From positions 1-20,960 of the forward strand of contig JBBRZF010000044.1 in the NCBI GenBank assembly GCA_038236965.1: DNA of 20,960 nt. Reading direction: 5' to 3'. Below are positions 14,444-20,960 of the stretch, piece after piece; the first letter of the stretch is position 1, and each line of letters opens with the position of its first letter. A program made the position numbers and the translations under genes. The stretch is from JBBRZF01 sp038236965. Lineage in GTDB: Bacteria; Acidobacteriota; Terriglobia; Terriglobales; Acidobacteriaceae. The notes beneath the pieces were generated by a model. That model made no database searches. It was not told the DNA's origin and worked only from the letters and a program-made list of their open reading frames with translations.

Positions 14444-16117
14444 ATGTATAACCACATCCTCTCCATCGTGCTGTTCACGCCCCTCGTGGGGGCCCTCATT
14501 CTCCTGCTCATACCGAAGGAGAATAAGAACGCGATCCGCTGGCTGGCAAACATCTTTGCCATGGCCGGATTCGCCGTATCGCTTCCGCTTATCCCCTGGT
14601 TCTGGGCGCACAAGTCCGAGCCGGGCTTTAAGTTTGTCGAAGGCGCCGCGAACAACTGGATTCCGTCCATCGGCGCCGGCTATCACATGGGCATCGACGG
14701 CATCTCGTTCCTGCTGATCATGCTGACCACGCTGCTGGGAGCGATCTCAATCCTCTCCTCGTGGGAAGCGATCCAGGAACGCGTGAAGGAATACTACATC
14801 TGGTTCCTGGTGCTGCAGACGGGCATGCTCGGCGTCTTCATGGCGATGGATTTCTTCCTGTTCTTCGTATTCTGGGAAGCCATGCTGGTCCCGATGTACC
14901 TGCTGATCGGCATCTGGGGAGGCCAGCGCAGACTGTACGCGGCCATCAAGTTCTTCCTCTACACGCTGGCCGGTTCAGTGCTGATGCTGCTTGGCATCAT
15001 CTATCTGTACTTTGACCACTTCAAGAGGACGGGCGTCTATACGTTTGACTTGCAGGCGTTGTACCAGACGGCTCCGCAGATTGCGGGTACGGCGGGCATC
15101 GTCCTGTTCTTCGCGTTCTTCGTCGGCTTCGCCATCAAGGTGCCGATGTTCCCGTTCCATACCTGGCTGCCGGATGCGCACGTTGAAGCGCCGACGGCTG
15201 GCTCCGTGATCCTGGCGGGCGTGCTCTTGAAGATGGGAACATACGGACTGGTGCGCTTCTCGCTGCCGTTTTTCCCCTCCATCGTGCAGCACCACACGGT
15301 TCGCGGATGGATGATCGCGCTGTCGATCATCGGCATCATCTACGGCGGACTGGTTTCGCTGGTGCAAAAGGACATGAAGAAGCTGGTGGCGTATTCGTCC
15401 GTCAGCCACTTGGGCTTCTGTACCCTCGGATTGTTTGCGTTGAATGGCCCCGGAATCAGCGGCTCGATTCTGCAACAGATCAATCACGGCATCTCCACCG
15501 GCGCACTCTTCTTGATCGTCGGCATCCTTTACGAACGCCGCCACACGCGTGAGATTTCCGAGTACGGTGGCATTTCCACGGTGATGCCGGTGTACGCGAC
15601 CATCACACTCATCATGTTCATGTCGTCGATGGGCCTGCCACTGCTGAACGGCTTTGTCGGAGAATTCACCATCCTGCAGGGAACCTTCATGGCGAAGGCC
15701 TCGTGGGCAGCTTGGGCGGTTCCGGGCGTTGTGCTTGCCGCGGCTTATCTGCTGTGGCTGTATCAGCGCGTATTCTTCGGAAAAGTTACGAATCCGAAGA
15801 ATGAATTGCTCAAGGACCTGACGCCTCGCGAGCTGGCTACCTTTGTTCCGCTGGTGTTGATCGCGCTCTGGATCGGTCTCTATCCGAAACCGTTCTTCGA
15901 GATCCTCGATCAGCCGGTGAATCAACTGGTGCAGACGATCGATAACGCGAATCCAGATCGCATACAGAATGCCAAGGCTCCGGTGGTTATTCCGGAAGCT
16001 ACGCCTGTAACTACGCCTGCGGTGCCTGCCGAAGTGAACCAGACGCCCGCTCGCGCGGTGACCACGCCAGCAACGACCACGCATGCGCCAGTCGCGGCAG
16101 CCACGGTAGTACGGTAA
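14444..16117 (+). CDS. nuoM: NADH-quinone oxidoreductase subunit M, with Ala/Thr/Pro-rich C-terminal tail
   Basis: NuoM (ND4) is the second antiporter-like subunit of complex I. Visible family residues are the glutamate in FFVFWEAMLVPMYLLIG, the lysine in KVPMFPFHTWLPDAHVEAPT, the SVILAGVLLKMGTYG helix and the AYSSVSHLGF segment. About 14 hydrophobic segments are present up to roughly residue 480. The last 50 or so residues form a low-complexity tail of Thr, Pro, Ala and Val, which usual NuoM (about 500 residues) lacks, explaining the 557-residue length. The tail would project from the membrane; its role is unknown. The ATG at 14444 follows a GGACGGAA-like ribosome site. A GC hairpin separates it from nuoN. 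Confidence 0.97.
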   Translation: MYNHILSIVLFTPLVGALILLLIPKENKNAIRWLANIFAMAGFAVSLPLIPWFWAHKSEPGFKFVEGAANNWIPSIGAGYHMGIDGISFLLIMLTTLLGAISILSSWEAIQERVKEYYIWFLVLQTGMLGVFMAMDFFLFFVFWEAMLVPMYLLIGIWGGQRRLYAAIKFFLYTLAGSVLMLLGIIYLYFDHFKRTGVYTFDLQALYQTAPQIAGTAGIVLFFAFFVGFAIKVPMFPFHTWLPDAHVEAPTAGSVILAGVLLKMGTYGLVRFSLPFFPSIVQHHTVRGWMIALSIIGIIYGGLVSLVQKDMKKLVAYSSVSHLGFCTLGLFALNGPGISGSILQQINHGISTGALFLIVGILYERRHTREISEYGGISTVMPVYATITLIMFMSSMGLPLLNGFVGEFTILQGTFMAKASWAAWAVPGVVLAAAYLLWLYQRVFFGKVTNPKNELLKDLTPRELATFVPLVLIALWIGLYPKPFFEILDQPVNQLVQTIDNANPDRIQNAKAPVVIPEATPVTTPAVPAEVNQTPARAVTTPATTTHAPVAAATVVR

Positions 16118-16128
16118 CTTTTTGCAGC

Positions 16129-16147
16129 CTGGCGCCGAGAGCGCCGG
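16129..16147 (+). other. GC-rich hairpin between nuoM and nuoN
   Basis: CTGGCGC (16129-16135), loop CGAGA, GCGCCGG (16141-16147) gives a 7-bp stem with one G-T pair. No T-run follows, so it is more likely a processing or stability element than a terminator. Its left arm and loop, GGCGCCGAGAG, recur exactly in the terminator after nuoN (17712-17722). The nuoN ribosome site AAGGA follows at 16156. Confidence 0.4.
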
Positions 16148-16165
16148 GTGGGTTGAAGGAAAACG

Positions 16166-17689
16166 ATGCTTTCCACATCATTCTTTAACAGCGCCGATTA
16201 CTCGCTCGCGCTACCGATGATCATGCTGACGGTGTTTGCACTCGGCATCCTGCTCATCGACCTCATGCTTCCGGACGATTGGAAGCGTGTGAACGCGCTT
16301 ACGGCCCTGATGGGCATTGGTTTTTCGGCGGCGACGGTCATCCAACTCCATGTGAAGTTTCCGGCGAACATGCAGCGCTTAACGGGTTTCGCAGGAACCA
16401 TGGTGGTGGACCGGATGGCCCTGTACTTCTTCTATCTGTTCCTTATCGGCGCGGCTGTGGCCGTGCTGATCTCCATCAAATACCTTGAGGTGGAGCGGGA
16501 AAATCACGGCGAGTTCTATGCGCTGATCCTGTTCTCCGTTGTCGGCATGATGTGCATGGCCTCTGGCTATGACCTCATCCTGTTGTTCATCGGACTGGAA
16601 CTGATGGCGATCTCGACCTACGTTCTGGTCGGCTTCCTGCGCAGGGACATGCGCTCCAACGAAGCCGCGCTGAAGTACATGCTGCTGGGCGCGTTCTCGT
16701 CAGGCATCTTCGCATATGGCCTTTCGCTGATTTACGGCGTGACGGGTTCGACGAATCTTGGCGAGATAGGACTGGCGCTGGAACAGCGCATTGCCGTTAG
16801 CCCGAAGGATCCCATCGTGATCGTCGCGCTGCTGACGACGACGGTTGGATTGCTCTTCAAACTTGCGGCAGTCCCGTTCCACCAGTGGGCTCCGGACGCC
16901 TATGAAGGCGCGCCGACCAACGTGACCGGATTCATGTCGGTCGCGGTGAAATCCGCTGGATGGGCCTTACTGCTTCGCATCTTCCTTTTCGGATTGTATC
17001 CGCTGCGCCCGGTTTACGTTCCGCTGCTCATCTTCGTTTCGCTGCTCACCATGACCGCCGGAAACCTGGCGGCCATCACGCAAACGAACCTGAAGAGACT
17101 ACTTGCGTACTCGTCTATTGCGCACGTGGGCTACATGATTCTCGGCCTCGTCGCCAGCGATGGCCGCGCGAACGCGACGGGCATCAAGGGAATCCTGATC
17201 TACCTGCTGGTTTATACCTTCATGAACCTCGGAGCATTCGCGGTCATCACGTCGCTGCGGCGCCGCAACATCATTGGCGACTCCATCGACGACATCGCGG
17301 GCTTGTTCAAGAAAGCTCCGACGGAAGCCGTCCTCATGCTGGTGTTCCTGTTGTCGCTTGCGGGAATTCCGCCGCTGGCCGGATTCTGGGGCAAGTACTT
17401 CATCTTCCTCAGCTTGCTGGAGACTGGACACTACACGCTGGCCGCAATCGGTGTTCTGTACTCGGTGGTAGGCGCTTACTACTACCTGCGCATCGCCAAC
17501 GCGATGTTCATGCGTGAAGCGGTGGACGACGAGCCTGTTAAATCGGGACTAGGGATGTCGCTGGCGCTGGCGATCACGGGAGTCGCAACGGTCGTCATCG
17601 GCGTTTTCCCGAACGTGTTCATCGAAGCCGTGAACTGGTCGATGAAGGTTGTGCCGGTGGCTGTGCCCGTCTCGCAACTGCTTAAGTAA
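16166..17689 (+). CDS. nuoN: NADH-quinone oxidoreductase subunit N
   Basis: NuoN (ND2) is the antiporter-like subunit closest to the quinone end of the pump chain. The 507-residue protein has the full set of about 14 hydrophobic segments, the LLFIGLELMAISTYVLVGF segment with its glutamate, FKLAAVPFHQWAPDAYEGAPT with the pumping lysine, and AYSSIAHVGYMILG. The ATG at 16166 has AAGGA five bases upstream. It is the last nuo gene: a strong intrinsic terminator starts 22 bases after the stop. Confidence 0.97.
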   Translation: MLSTSFFNSADYSLALPMIMLTVFALGILLIDLMLPDDWKRVNALTALMGIGFSAATVIQLHVKFPANMQRLTGFAGTMVVDRMALYFFYLFLIGAAVAVLISIKYLEVERENHGEFYALILFSVVGMMCMASGYDLILLFIGLELMAISTYVLVGFLRRDMRSNEAALKYMLLGAFSSGIFAYGLSLIYGVTGSTNLGEIGLALEQRIAVSPKDPIVIVALLTTTVGLLFKLAAVPFHQWAPDAYEGAPTNVTGFMSVAVKSAGWALLLRIFLFGLYPLRPVYVPLLIFVSLLTMTAGNLAAITQTNLKRLLAYSSIAHVGYMILGLVASDGRANATGIKGILIYLLVYTFMNLGAFAVITSLRRRNIIGDSIDDIAGLFKKAPTEAVLMLVFLLSLAGIPPLAGFWGKYFIFLSLLETGHYTLAAIGVLYSVVGAYYYLRIANAMFMREAVDDEPVKSGLGMSLALAITGVATVVIGVFPNVFIEAVNWSMKVVPVAVPVSQLLK

Positions 17690-17710
17690 TCACACGCTAG
17701 TCGAAACTGA

Positions 17711-17740
17711 AGGCGCCGAGAGATTCGGCGCCTTTTCTTT
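17711..17740 (+). terminator. intrinsic terminator of the nuo cluster
   Basis: AGGCGCCGA (17711-17719), loop GAGAT, TCGGCGCCT (17725-17733): a perfect 9-bp GC-rich stem running into TTTTCTTT (17733-17740). A second small inverted repeat, CTTTG/CAAAG, follows directly (17737-17750). This marks the end of the nuo unit before the atp genes. Confidence 0.93.
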
Positions 17741-17772
17741 GCACGCAAAGCGTGGCTGTTTCGGATGCGCCG

Positions 17773-17781
17773 TGCTAGCCT
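17773..17781 (+). promoter_or_regulatory. possible leaderless promoter of atpZ
   Basis: TGC-TAGCCT (17773-17781) fits an extended -10 box (TG-N-TANNNT), and the ATG of atpZ follows after exactly six bases. This is the layout of leaderless transcripts. It agrees with the absence of any ribosome site before atpZ and with the terminator just upstream, but the hexamer itself is a loose match. Confidence 0.3.
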
Positions 17782-17787
17782 AAATTC

Positions 17788-18027
17788 ATGCCCGACCTTC
17801 CAGACGAGAAGCCGAAAGAGAAGAACCTGCTGGTGCAGGCTGCGCGATATTCCGAGATGGGATTCATCATTCCGGCTGGCGCCTTTGCCGGGCTGCTGCT
17901 CGGCAAACTGCTGGACCACTGGATGGGCACACATTGGATATTCATCGCCGGCGTGGTGCTGGGCATCATCGCCGGATTCACGCAGATGATCCGCATGGCG
18001 CTGGCCGCCTCCAAAGACCAGTCGTGA
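17788..18027 (+). CDS. atpZ: AtpZ-like F0F1 ATPase accessory protein
   Basis: The 79-residue protein has two membrane helices (about 25-43 and 50-70) joined by GKLLDHWMGTHW. This is the pattern of the small AtpZ / ATPase gene 1 family often encoded first in atp operons; family members have been linked to Mg2+/Ca2+ transport or to assembly of the c ring. The charged N-terminus (PDEKPKEKN) and the position before atpI, atpB and atpE support the assignment. No Shine-Dalgarno sequence precedes the ATG, so translation may begin on a leaderless message. The gap to atpI is 10 bp. Confidence 0.85.
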   Translation: MPDLPDEKPKEKNLLVQAARYSEMGFIIPAGAFAGLLLGKLLDHWMGTHWIFIAGVVLGIIAGFTQMIRMALAASKDQS

Positions 18028-18037
18028 GAGCCGAGCG

Positions 18038-18559
18038 ATGAACGAGTTTGAGCCTGCACAAAACGGCGAATCCTCCCAGCCCGACGAGTCGCCGCTGCCG
18101 GAAGTTCCCGCCGCTCCTCCAACTGCCGAGGAACTGAAAGCACTCCATTTCTATGAAGGCTCAGAGGCGCGGTTATCGCGCTGGCTGGTCGCGCTGGGCG
18201 CGGTGGTCGCGGTGGGAGTGGTGGGAGTGGCAGTCGTCTCGCTGCGAGCCGCTGCGGGATTCCTCGTGGGAGCGATCCTTTCGTTCGTGAACTTCCGCTG
18301 GCTGCACCGGAGCACTCGGAGAGCAACGGAAGCGATGGCGGAAAACGCGCTTTCGTCCGGAAAGGCCAGCGTTGCTGGAGCCGGAATGGGCTTTGGAGCC
18401 GTGCTGCGTCTGGCGTTGGTGATGGGAGCTGGATATGCTATATTCAAAGGTTCCTTGGAGAGCTTTTACGGTTACGTAGGTGGCTTAAGTATCAGCATGT
18501 TAGCCATTTTCGCCGAGGCCTTCTACGAAGTTTGGGTCGCGGTTCGCCGCGGCTACTAG
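18038..18559 (+). CDS. atpI: ATP synthase subunit I (AtpI)
   Basis: AtpI helps assemble the c ring of the ATP synthase in the membrane. The 173-residue protein has a polar, Pro/Glu-rich N-terminus (about 1-45) and then four predicted membrane helices, with the basic segment FRWLHRSTRR between helices 2 and 3. This is the family layout. It is longer than usual (about 130) because of the N-terminal extension. The start follows atpZ by 10 bases with a weak GAG ribosome site. Sequence conservation in this family is low, so the call rests on topology and position between atpZ and atpB. Confidence 0.8.
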   Translation: MNEFEPAQNGESSQPDESPLPEVPAAPPTAEELKALHFYEGSEARLSRWLVALGAVVAVGVVGVAVVSLRAAAGFLVGAILSFVNFRWLHRSTRRATEAMAENALSSGKASVAGAGMGFGAVLRLALVMGAGYAIFKGSLESFYGYVGGLSISMLAIFAEAFYEVWVAVRRGY

Positions 18560-18593
18560 CCGACCTTTCAATCACTGGGATTTCAGCATAAAT

Positions 18594-19346
18594 ATGCACG
18601 CATCTTTGCCCATTACCGTCTTGATGAACCGGTTGCTTGCCGGACCCGCTACCGCCCTGATGCATCTCTTTGGGCGGACACCTCACAATCGTGCCGCGCC
18701 TATACCGGATTTCGTTGCCATGCAGTTATTGGTATTCGCTCTGCTATTGGTGTTTTTCCTGGTTGTGCGCGCGAGCCTCTCCGTGGACAAACCGGGAGTG
18801 CTTCAGCATGCGATGGAAGGCATTCACGGATTCATCTCCGGACTGAGCGGCGAGATCATCGGACGCGGTCATGAACGTTTTGATTCGTTCCTCATCACGC
18901 TGGGCATGTTCATTCTGGTGGCGAATTTGATCGGCTTGATCCCAGGCTTTGAATCGCCTACGGGCATTCCGTCTGTGCCGCTCGGATGCGCACTGGTGAC
19001 CTGGTTCTACTATCACTTCCAGGGAATCCGCCAGAATGGCTTTGCGTACTTCAAGCACTTTATGGGCCCGGTGTTGTTGCTGGCGCCGCTCATGGTGCCC
19101 ATTGAATTGATCAGCCACTTGGCGCGTGTGATGTCGCTGACGGTTCGTTTATTTGCCAACATCTTTGCCGGAGACATGCTGACGCTGGCGTTCTTCTCGC
19201 TGATCCCGATCGGCGTTCCCGTCGTATTTCTGCTTCTGCATTTTGGCGTTTCCTTGATACAGACTTACATCTTCGTGTTGCTGGCGACGGTATATTTGTC
19301 GGAAGCTGCAGCGCATCACGACGAAGAAGCGGAACACGCGCACTGA
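18594..19346 (+). CDS. atpB: ATP synthase Fo subunit a
   Basis: Subunit a forms the stator half-channels through which ions reach the c ring. The 250-residue protein has about five to six membrane helices. The essential arginine is R185 in SLTVRLFANIFAGDM (R210 in E. coli). The PTGIPSVPLG segment and the helix LFHFGVSLIQTYIF-like region near the end match the family. The C-terminus is acidic and His-rich (AAAHHDEEAEHAH). The ATG at 18594 has no clear ribosome site; an ATG at 18624 is an alternative with no better one. It follows atpI by 34 bases. Confidence 0.96.
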   Translation: MHASLPITVLMNRLLAGPATALMHLFGRTPHNRAAPIPDFVAMQLLVFALLLVFFLVVRASLSVDKPGVLQHAMEGIHGFISGLSGEIIGRGHERFDSFLITLGMFILVANLIGLIPGFESPTGIPSVPLGCALVTWFYYHFQGIRQNGFAYFKHFMGPVLLLAPLMVPIELISHLARVMSLTVRLFANIFAGDMLTLAFFSLIPIGVPVVFLLLHFGVSLIQTYIFVLLATVYLSEAAAHHDEEAEHAH

Positions 19347-19414
19347 GTTCGCGCACGAGGTTCGATAAAAAAGTTCGTTGTACCACCGCATAGCGTGAGG
19401 GCGTCTGCAAGGGA

Positions 19415-19422
19415 TGACGTCA
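19415..19422. promoter_or_regulatory. TGACGTCA palindrome in the atpB-atpE gap
   Basis: A perfect 8-bp palindrome lies in the 114-bp gap between atpB and atpE, 38 bases before the atpE ATG. No clear -10/-35 pair is seen beside it. It may be an operator or chance. Confidence 0.2.
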
Positions 19423-19460
19423 ACCACCCACTGGCGGTATCTCATAGCAGGAGCTACACC

Positions 19461-19748
19461 ATGAAGAAGCTGTTCGTATTGTTTGCGATCATCGCGTTTA
19501 TCGCGCTGCCCGCCGCCGCCCAGACCTCCGCAGCACCCAACAACTGGTCCTTTTCCGCTATCGGCCTCGGCATCGCCGTTGCCGCTGCCGCTTATGGCCA
19601 GTCCAAAGTCGCCTCTTCAGTTGCGGAAGGCATTGCCCGCAATCCTGCCGCCCGCCCTGGAATCCAGCTCGCGCTGTTCCTCGGCCTGGCGTTTATCGAA
19701 TCGCTGGTTCTGTTCATCTGGCTTGGCCTGCTCTTCCTGGCGAAGTAG
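19461..19748 (+). CDS. atpE: ATP synthase Fo subunit c with signal-peptide-like leader
   Basis: Subunit c forms the rotor ring that carries ions across the membrane. The 95-residue protein has an N-terminal stretch at 1-20 like a signal peptide (two lysines, a hydrophobic core, AAA before Q21), then helix 1 (about 31-55), the polar loop EGIARNP (56-62) with the conserved Arg, and helix 2 (about 68-93). The ion-binding carboxylate is E80, followed by S81, and Q47 lies 33 residues before E80. Q, E and S at this spacing are three ligands of sodium-binding rings such as Ilyobacter; the tyrosine of that site is F85 here. AGGAG seven bases before the ATG supports the start. A strong terminator follows, so no subunit b or F1 gene is co-transcribed. 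Confidence 0.96.
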   Translation: MKKLFVLFAIIAFIALPAAAQTSAAPNNWSFSAIGLGIAVAAAAYGQSKVASSVAEGIARNPAARPGIQLALFLGLAFIESLVLFIWLGLLFLAK

Positions 19749-19770
19749 TAGCCTGTACAAAAGTTCAGCG

Positions 19771-19800
19771 GCCTCCGCCTCGGCGGGGGCTTTCTTTTTT
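19771..19800 (+). terminator. intrinsic terminator after atpE
   Basis: GCCTCCGC (19771-19778), loop CTCG, GCGGGGGC (19783-19790): an 8-bp stem with one G-T pair, followed at once by TTTCTTTTTT (19791-19800). It ends the atpZ-I-B-E unit. Confidence 0.93.
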
Positions 19801-19839
19801 GCGAGACACACGAGACTCCTAACTGGCATCCTATCGGGC

Positions 19840-20766
19840 ATGGCCGAAAAGGTCCTCGAGTTCAATGCAATCAGCAAGGAATACCGCAGTTTTCGCGGAG
19901 AGCCCGTGCGCGCTCTCGACGAGTTCTCTCTGACGGTAGAACCGGGAGAGATCTTCGGCTTCCTCGGGCCAAACGGAGCAGGGAAGACGACGGCGATTCA
20001 TCTTGCCTTGGGATTCATGAGGGCCTCGATCGGGTCGGGCATGATGCTGGGGTGTCCGTTTGGCGACGCCGCGACTCGCGCCCGCGTCGGATTTCTCGCG
20101 GAAAATGTCGCGCTGTACCACCGCAATGCCAAGAGCTTGTTGCATCTGTACGGCGGACTGAATGGATTGAGCGGCACGCTGTTGGCACGTCGAACGCGCG
20201 AGATGCTGGAGCTGGTTGACCTCTCGGAAGTCGCTGGGCGAAACGTAAAAAAATATTCTCGCGGCATGTTGCAAAAGGTGGGACTGGCGCAGGCACTCAT
20301 CAACGATCCCGAACTGCTTATCCTTGACGAGCCGACTTCCGCGCTCGACCCGATTGCGCGGGCGATGGTGCGAGAGATGTTGCTGACGGCGCGCGCGGCG
20401 GGGAAGACGATATTCCTGAGCTCGCATCTGCTGTCGGAAGTGGAAGTCGTGTGCGATCGAGTTGCGATCATCGTTCGCGGAAAACTTGTGCGGCTGGGAA
20501 CCGTCGGCAGTCTGTTGGAGACGACCGCCCTGTGCGAGATTCGGTGCCGCGGAGTTGCGGCGTTGGCGTTCGCACATGTGCAACAAGCGGATGGGACGCT
20601 GCTGGCGACGGTGCCGGCGGCGGAGCAGCGCAGGTGCATCGAGAGCGTGTGGAGCGCGGGCGGAGAAGTTGTCAGCGTGACTCCGTCGCGAAGAACGCTC
20701 GAGGAACTGTTTCTTGAATTAGCGCGCTCCAGCGGAGCAGAGAACGGCGCGGAGACGAGCGCATGA
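19840..20766 (+). CDS. ABC transporter ATP-binding protein (ABC-2 type exporter)
   Basis: The 308-residue ATPase has Walker A GPNGAGKT (43-50), signature YSRGMLQKV (S140; degenerate from LSGGQ, as common in ABC-2 exporters), Walker B LLILDEP (D163, E164), the D-loop SALDP and the switch histidine in LSSHLLSEVE. Glutamate replaces the usual Q-loop glutamine region (FLAEN), also common in this subfamily. A C-terminal extension of about 90 residues follows the core domain. Its stop overlaps the next gene, a membrane protein, as ATGA, so the two should form one exporter. The substrate is unknown. The ribosome site is weak. The gene is outside the atp unit because a terminator precedes it. Confidence 0.93.
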   Translation: MAEKVLEFNAISKEYRSFRGEPVRALDEFSLTVEPGEIFGFLGPNGAGKTTAIHLALGFMRASIGSGMMLGCPFGDAATRARVGFLAENVALYHRNAKSLLHLYGGLNGLSGTLLARRTREMLELVDLSEVAGRNVKKYSRGMLQKVGLAQALINDPELLILDEPTSALDPIARAMVREMLLTARAAGKTIFLSSHLLSEVEVVCDRVAIIVRGKLVRLGTVGSLLETTALCEIRCRGVAALAFAHVQQADGTLLATVPAAEQRRCIESVWSAGGEVVSVTPSRRTLEELFLELARSSGAENGAETSA

Positions 20767-20960
20767 GGCGTGTCGCGCTGGTGGCCGGTAACTACCTCTT
20801 CGATCAGCGTTGGGCGATTCTATCGTTGTCGCTCTACGCGCCGGGAATGGCGCTGCTGTTGAATGGCGTGACCCGCGCAGATGAAGAGACGCTGACGTTT
20901 TTTCTGCGACAGCAGGCTTCCTTCGTCGTTATCTTCGCCATGCTGTTTTCCGGCGCGGCA
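20763..20960 (+). CDS. ABC-2 type permease, partial (runs off window)
   Basis: Only the first 66 residues are visible. They start MRRVALVAGNYLF, with a hydrophobic segment at about 18-35 (AILSLSLYAPGMALLL) and a second beginning near residue 52. ATGA overlap with the ATPase gene and this topology suggest the membrane subunit of the same exporter. The rest is beyond the window, so the family call depends on context. Confidence 0.75.
   Translation, partial: MRRVALVAGNYLFDQRWAILSLSLYAPGMALLLNGVTRADEETLTFFLRQQASFVVIFAMLFSGAA

Overview
The window is about 21 kb of moderately GC-rich bacterial DNA. It holds a tightly packed respiratory-chain cluster with biosynthetic and housekeeping genes on either side. 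Gene style (ATGA overlaps, Ala/Pro-rich tails on Nuo proteins, a SerA with an allosteric-substrate-binding domain) and gene content suggest an Acidobacteriota genome of the Terriglobia/Koribacter type. That placement is inferred from memory of families and was not tested by search.

Left part (1-6739). A plus-strand open frame carries a class V aminotransferase followed in the same frame by D-3-phosphoglycerate dehydrogenase (serA). The junction looks like two coupled genes joined by one extra base. Convergent to it on the minus strand are a group II PLP-dependent decarboxylase, lysS (class II lysyl-tRNA synthetase) with its own intrinsic terminator and a TATAAT -10 box, and a 109-codon small protein with a possible helix-turn-helix.

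Middle part (6740-17740). This is the NADH:quinone oxidoreductase (complex I) cluster, in the order nuoA, 339-bp spacer, nuoC-D-H-I-J-K-L-M-N, ending in a strong intrinsic terminator. nuoB, nuoE, nuoF and nuoG are absent. Two very similar palindromes of the form TGTGA-N6-TCACT (Crp/Fnr type) lie upstream of nuoA and of nuoC. The nuoA-nuoC spacer also holds a terminator-like hairpin, a possible branched RNA and an extended -10 promoter, so the cluster may be two transcription units under one regulator. Each gap between nuoK, nuoL, nuoM and nuoN contains a small hairpin.

Right part (17788-19800). atpZ, atpI, atpB and atpE encode the accessory and membrane (Fo) parts of the F-type ATP synthase. 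A strong terminator directly after atpE cuts the unit off from any F1 genes, which must be elsewhere. The c subunit has a signal-peptide-like leader and Gln/Glu-Ser residues at the positions used for Na+ binding in sodium-driven rings.

Right edge (19840-20960). An ABC-2 type exporter begins here: an ATPase with a complete reading frame and a permease that runs off the window.

The core theme is energy conversion: complex I pumps ions, and Fo with F1 encoded elsewhere uses the gradient. The most noteworthy points are the split of both complexes, the paired palindromes and structured nuoA-nuoC spacer, the unusual c subunit, and the aminotransferase/SerA junction. I found no CRISPR array, tRNA, rRNA, transposon or phage gene.
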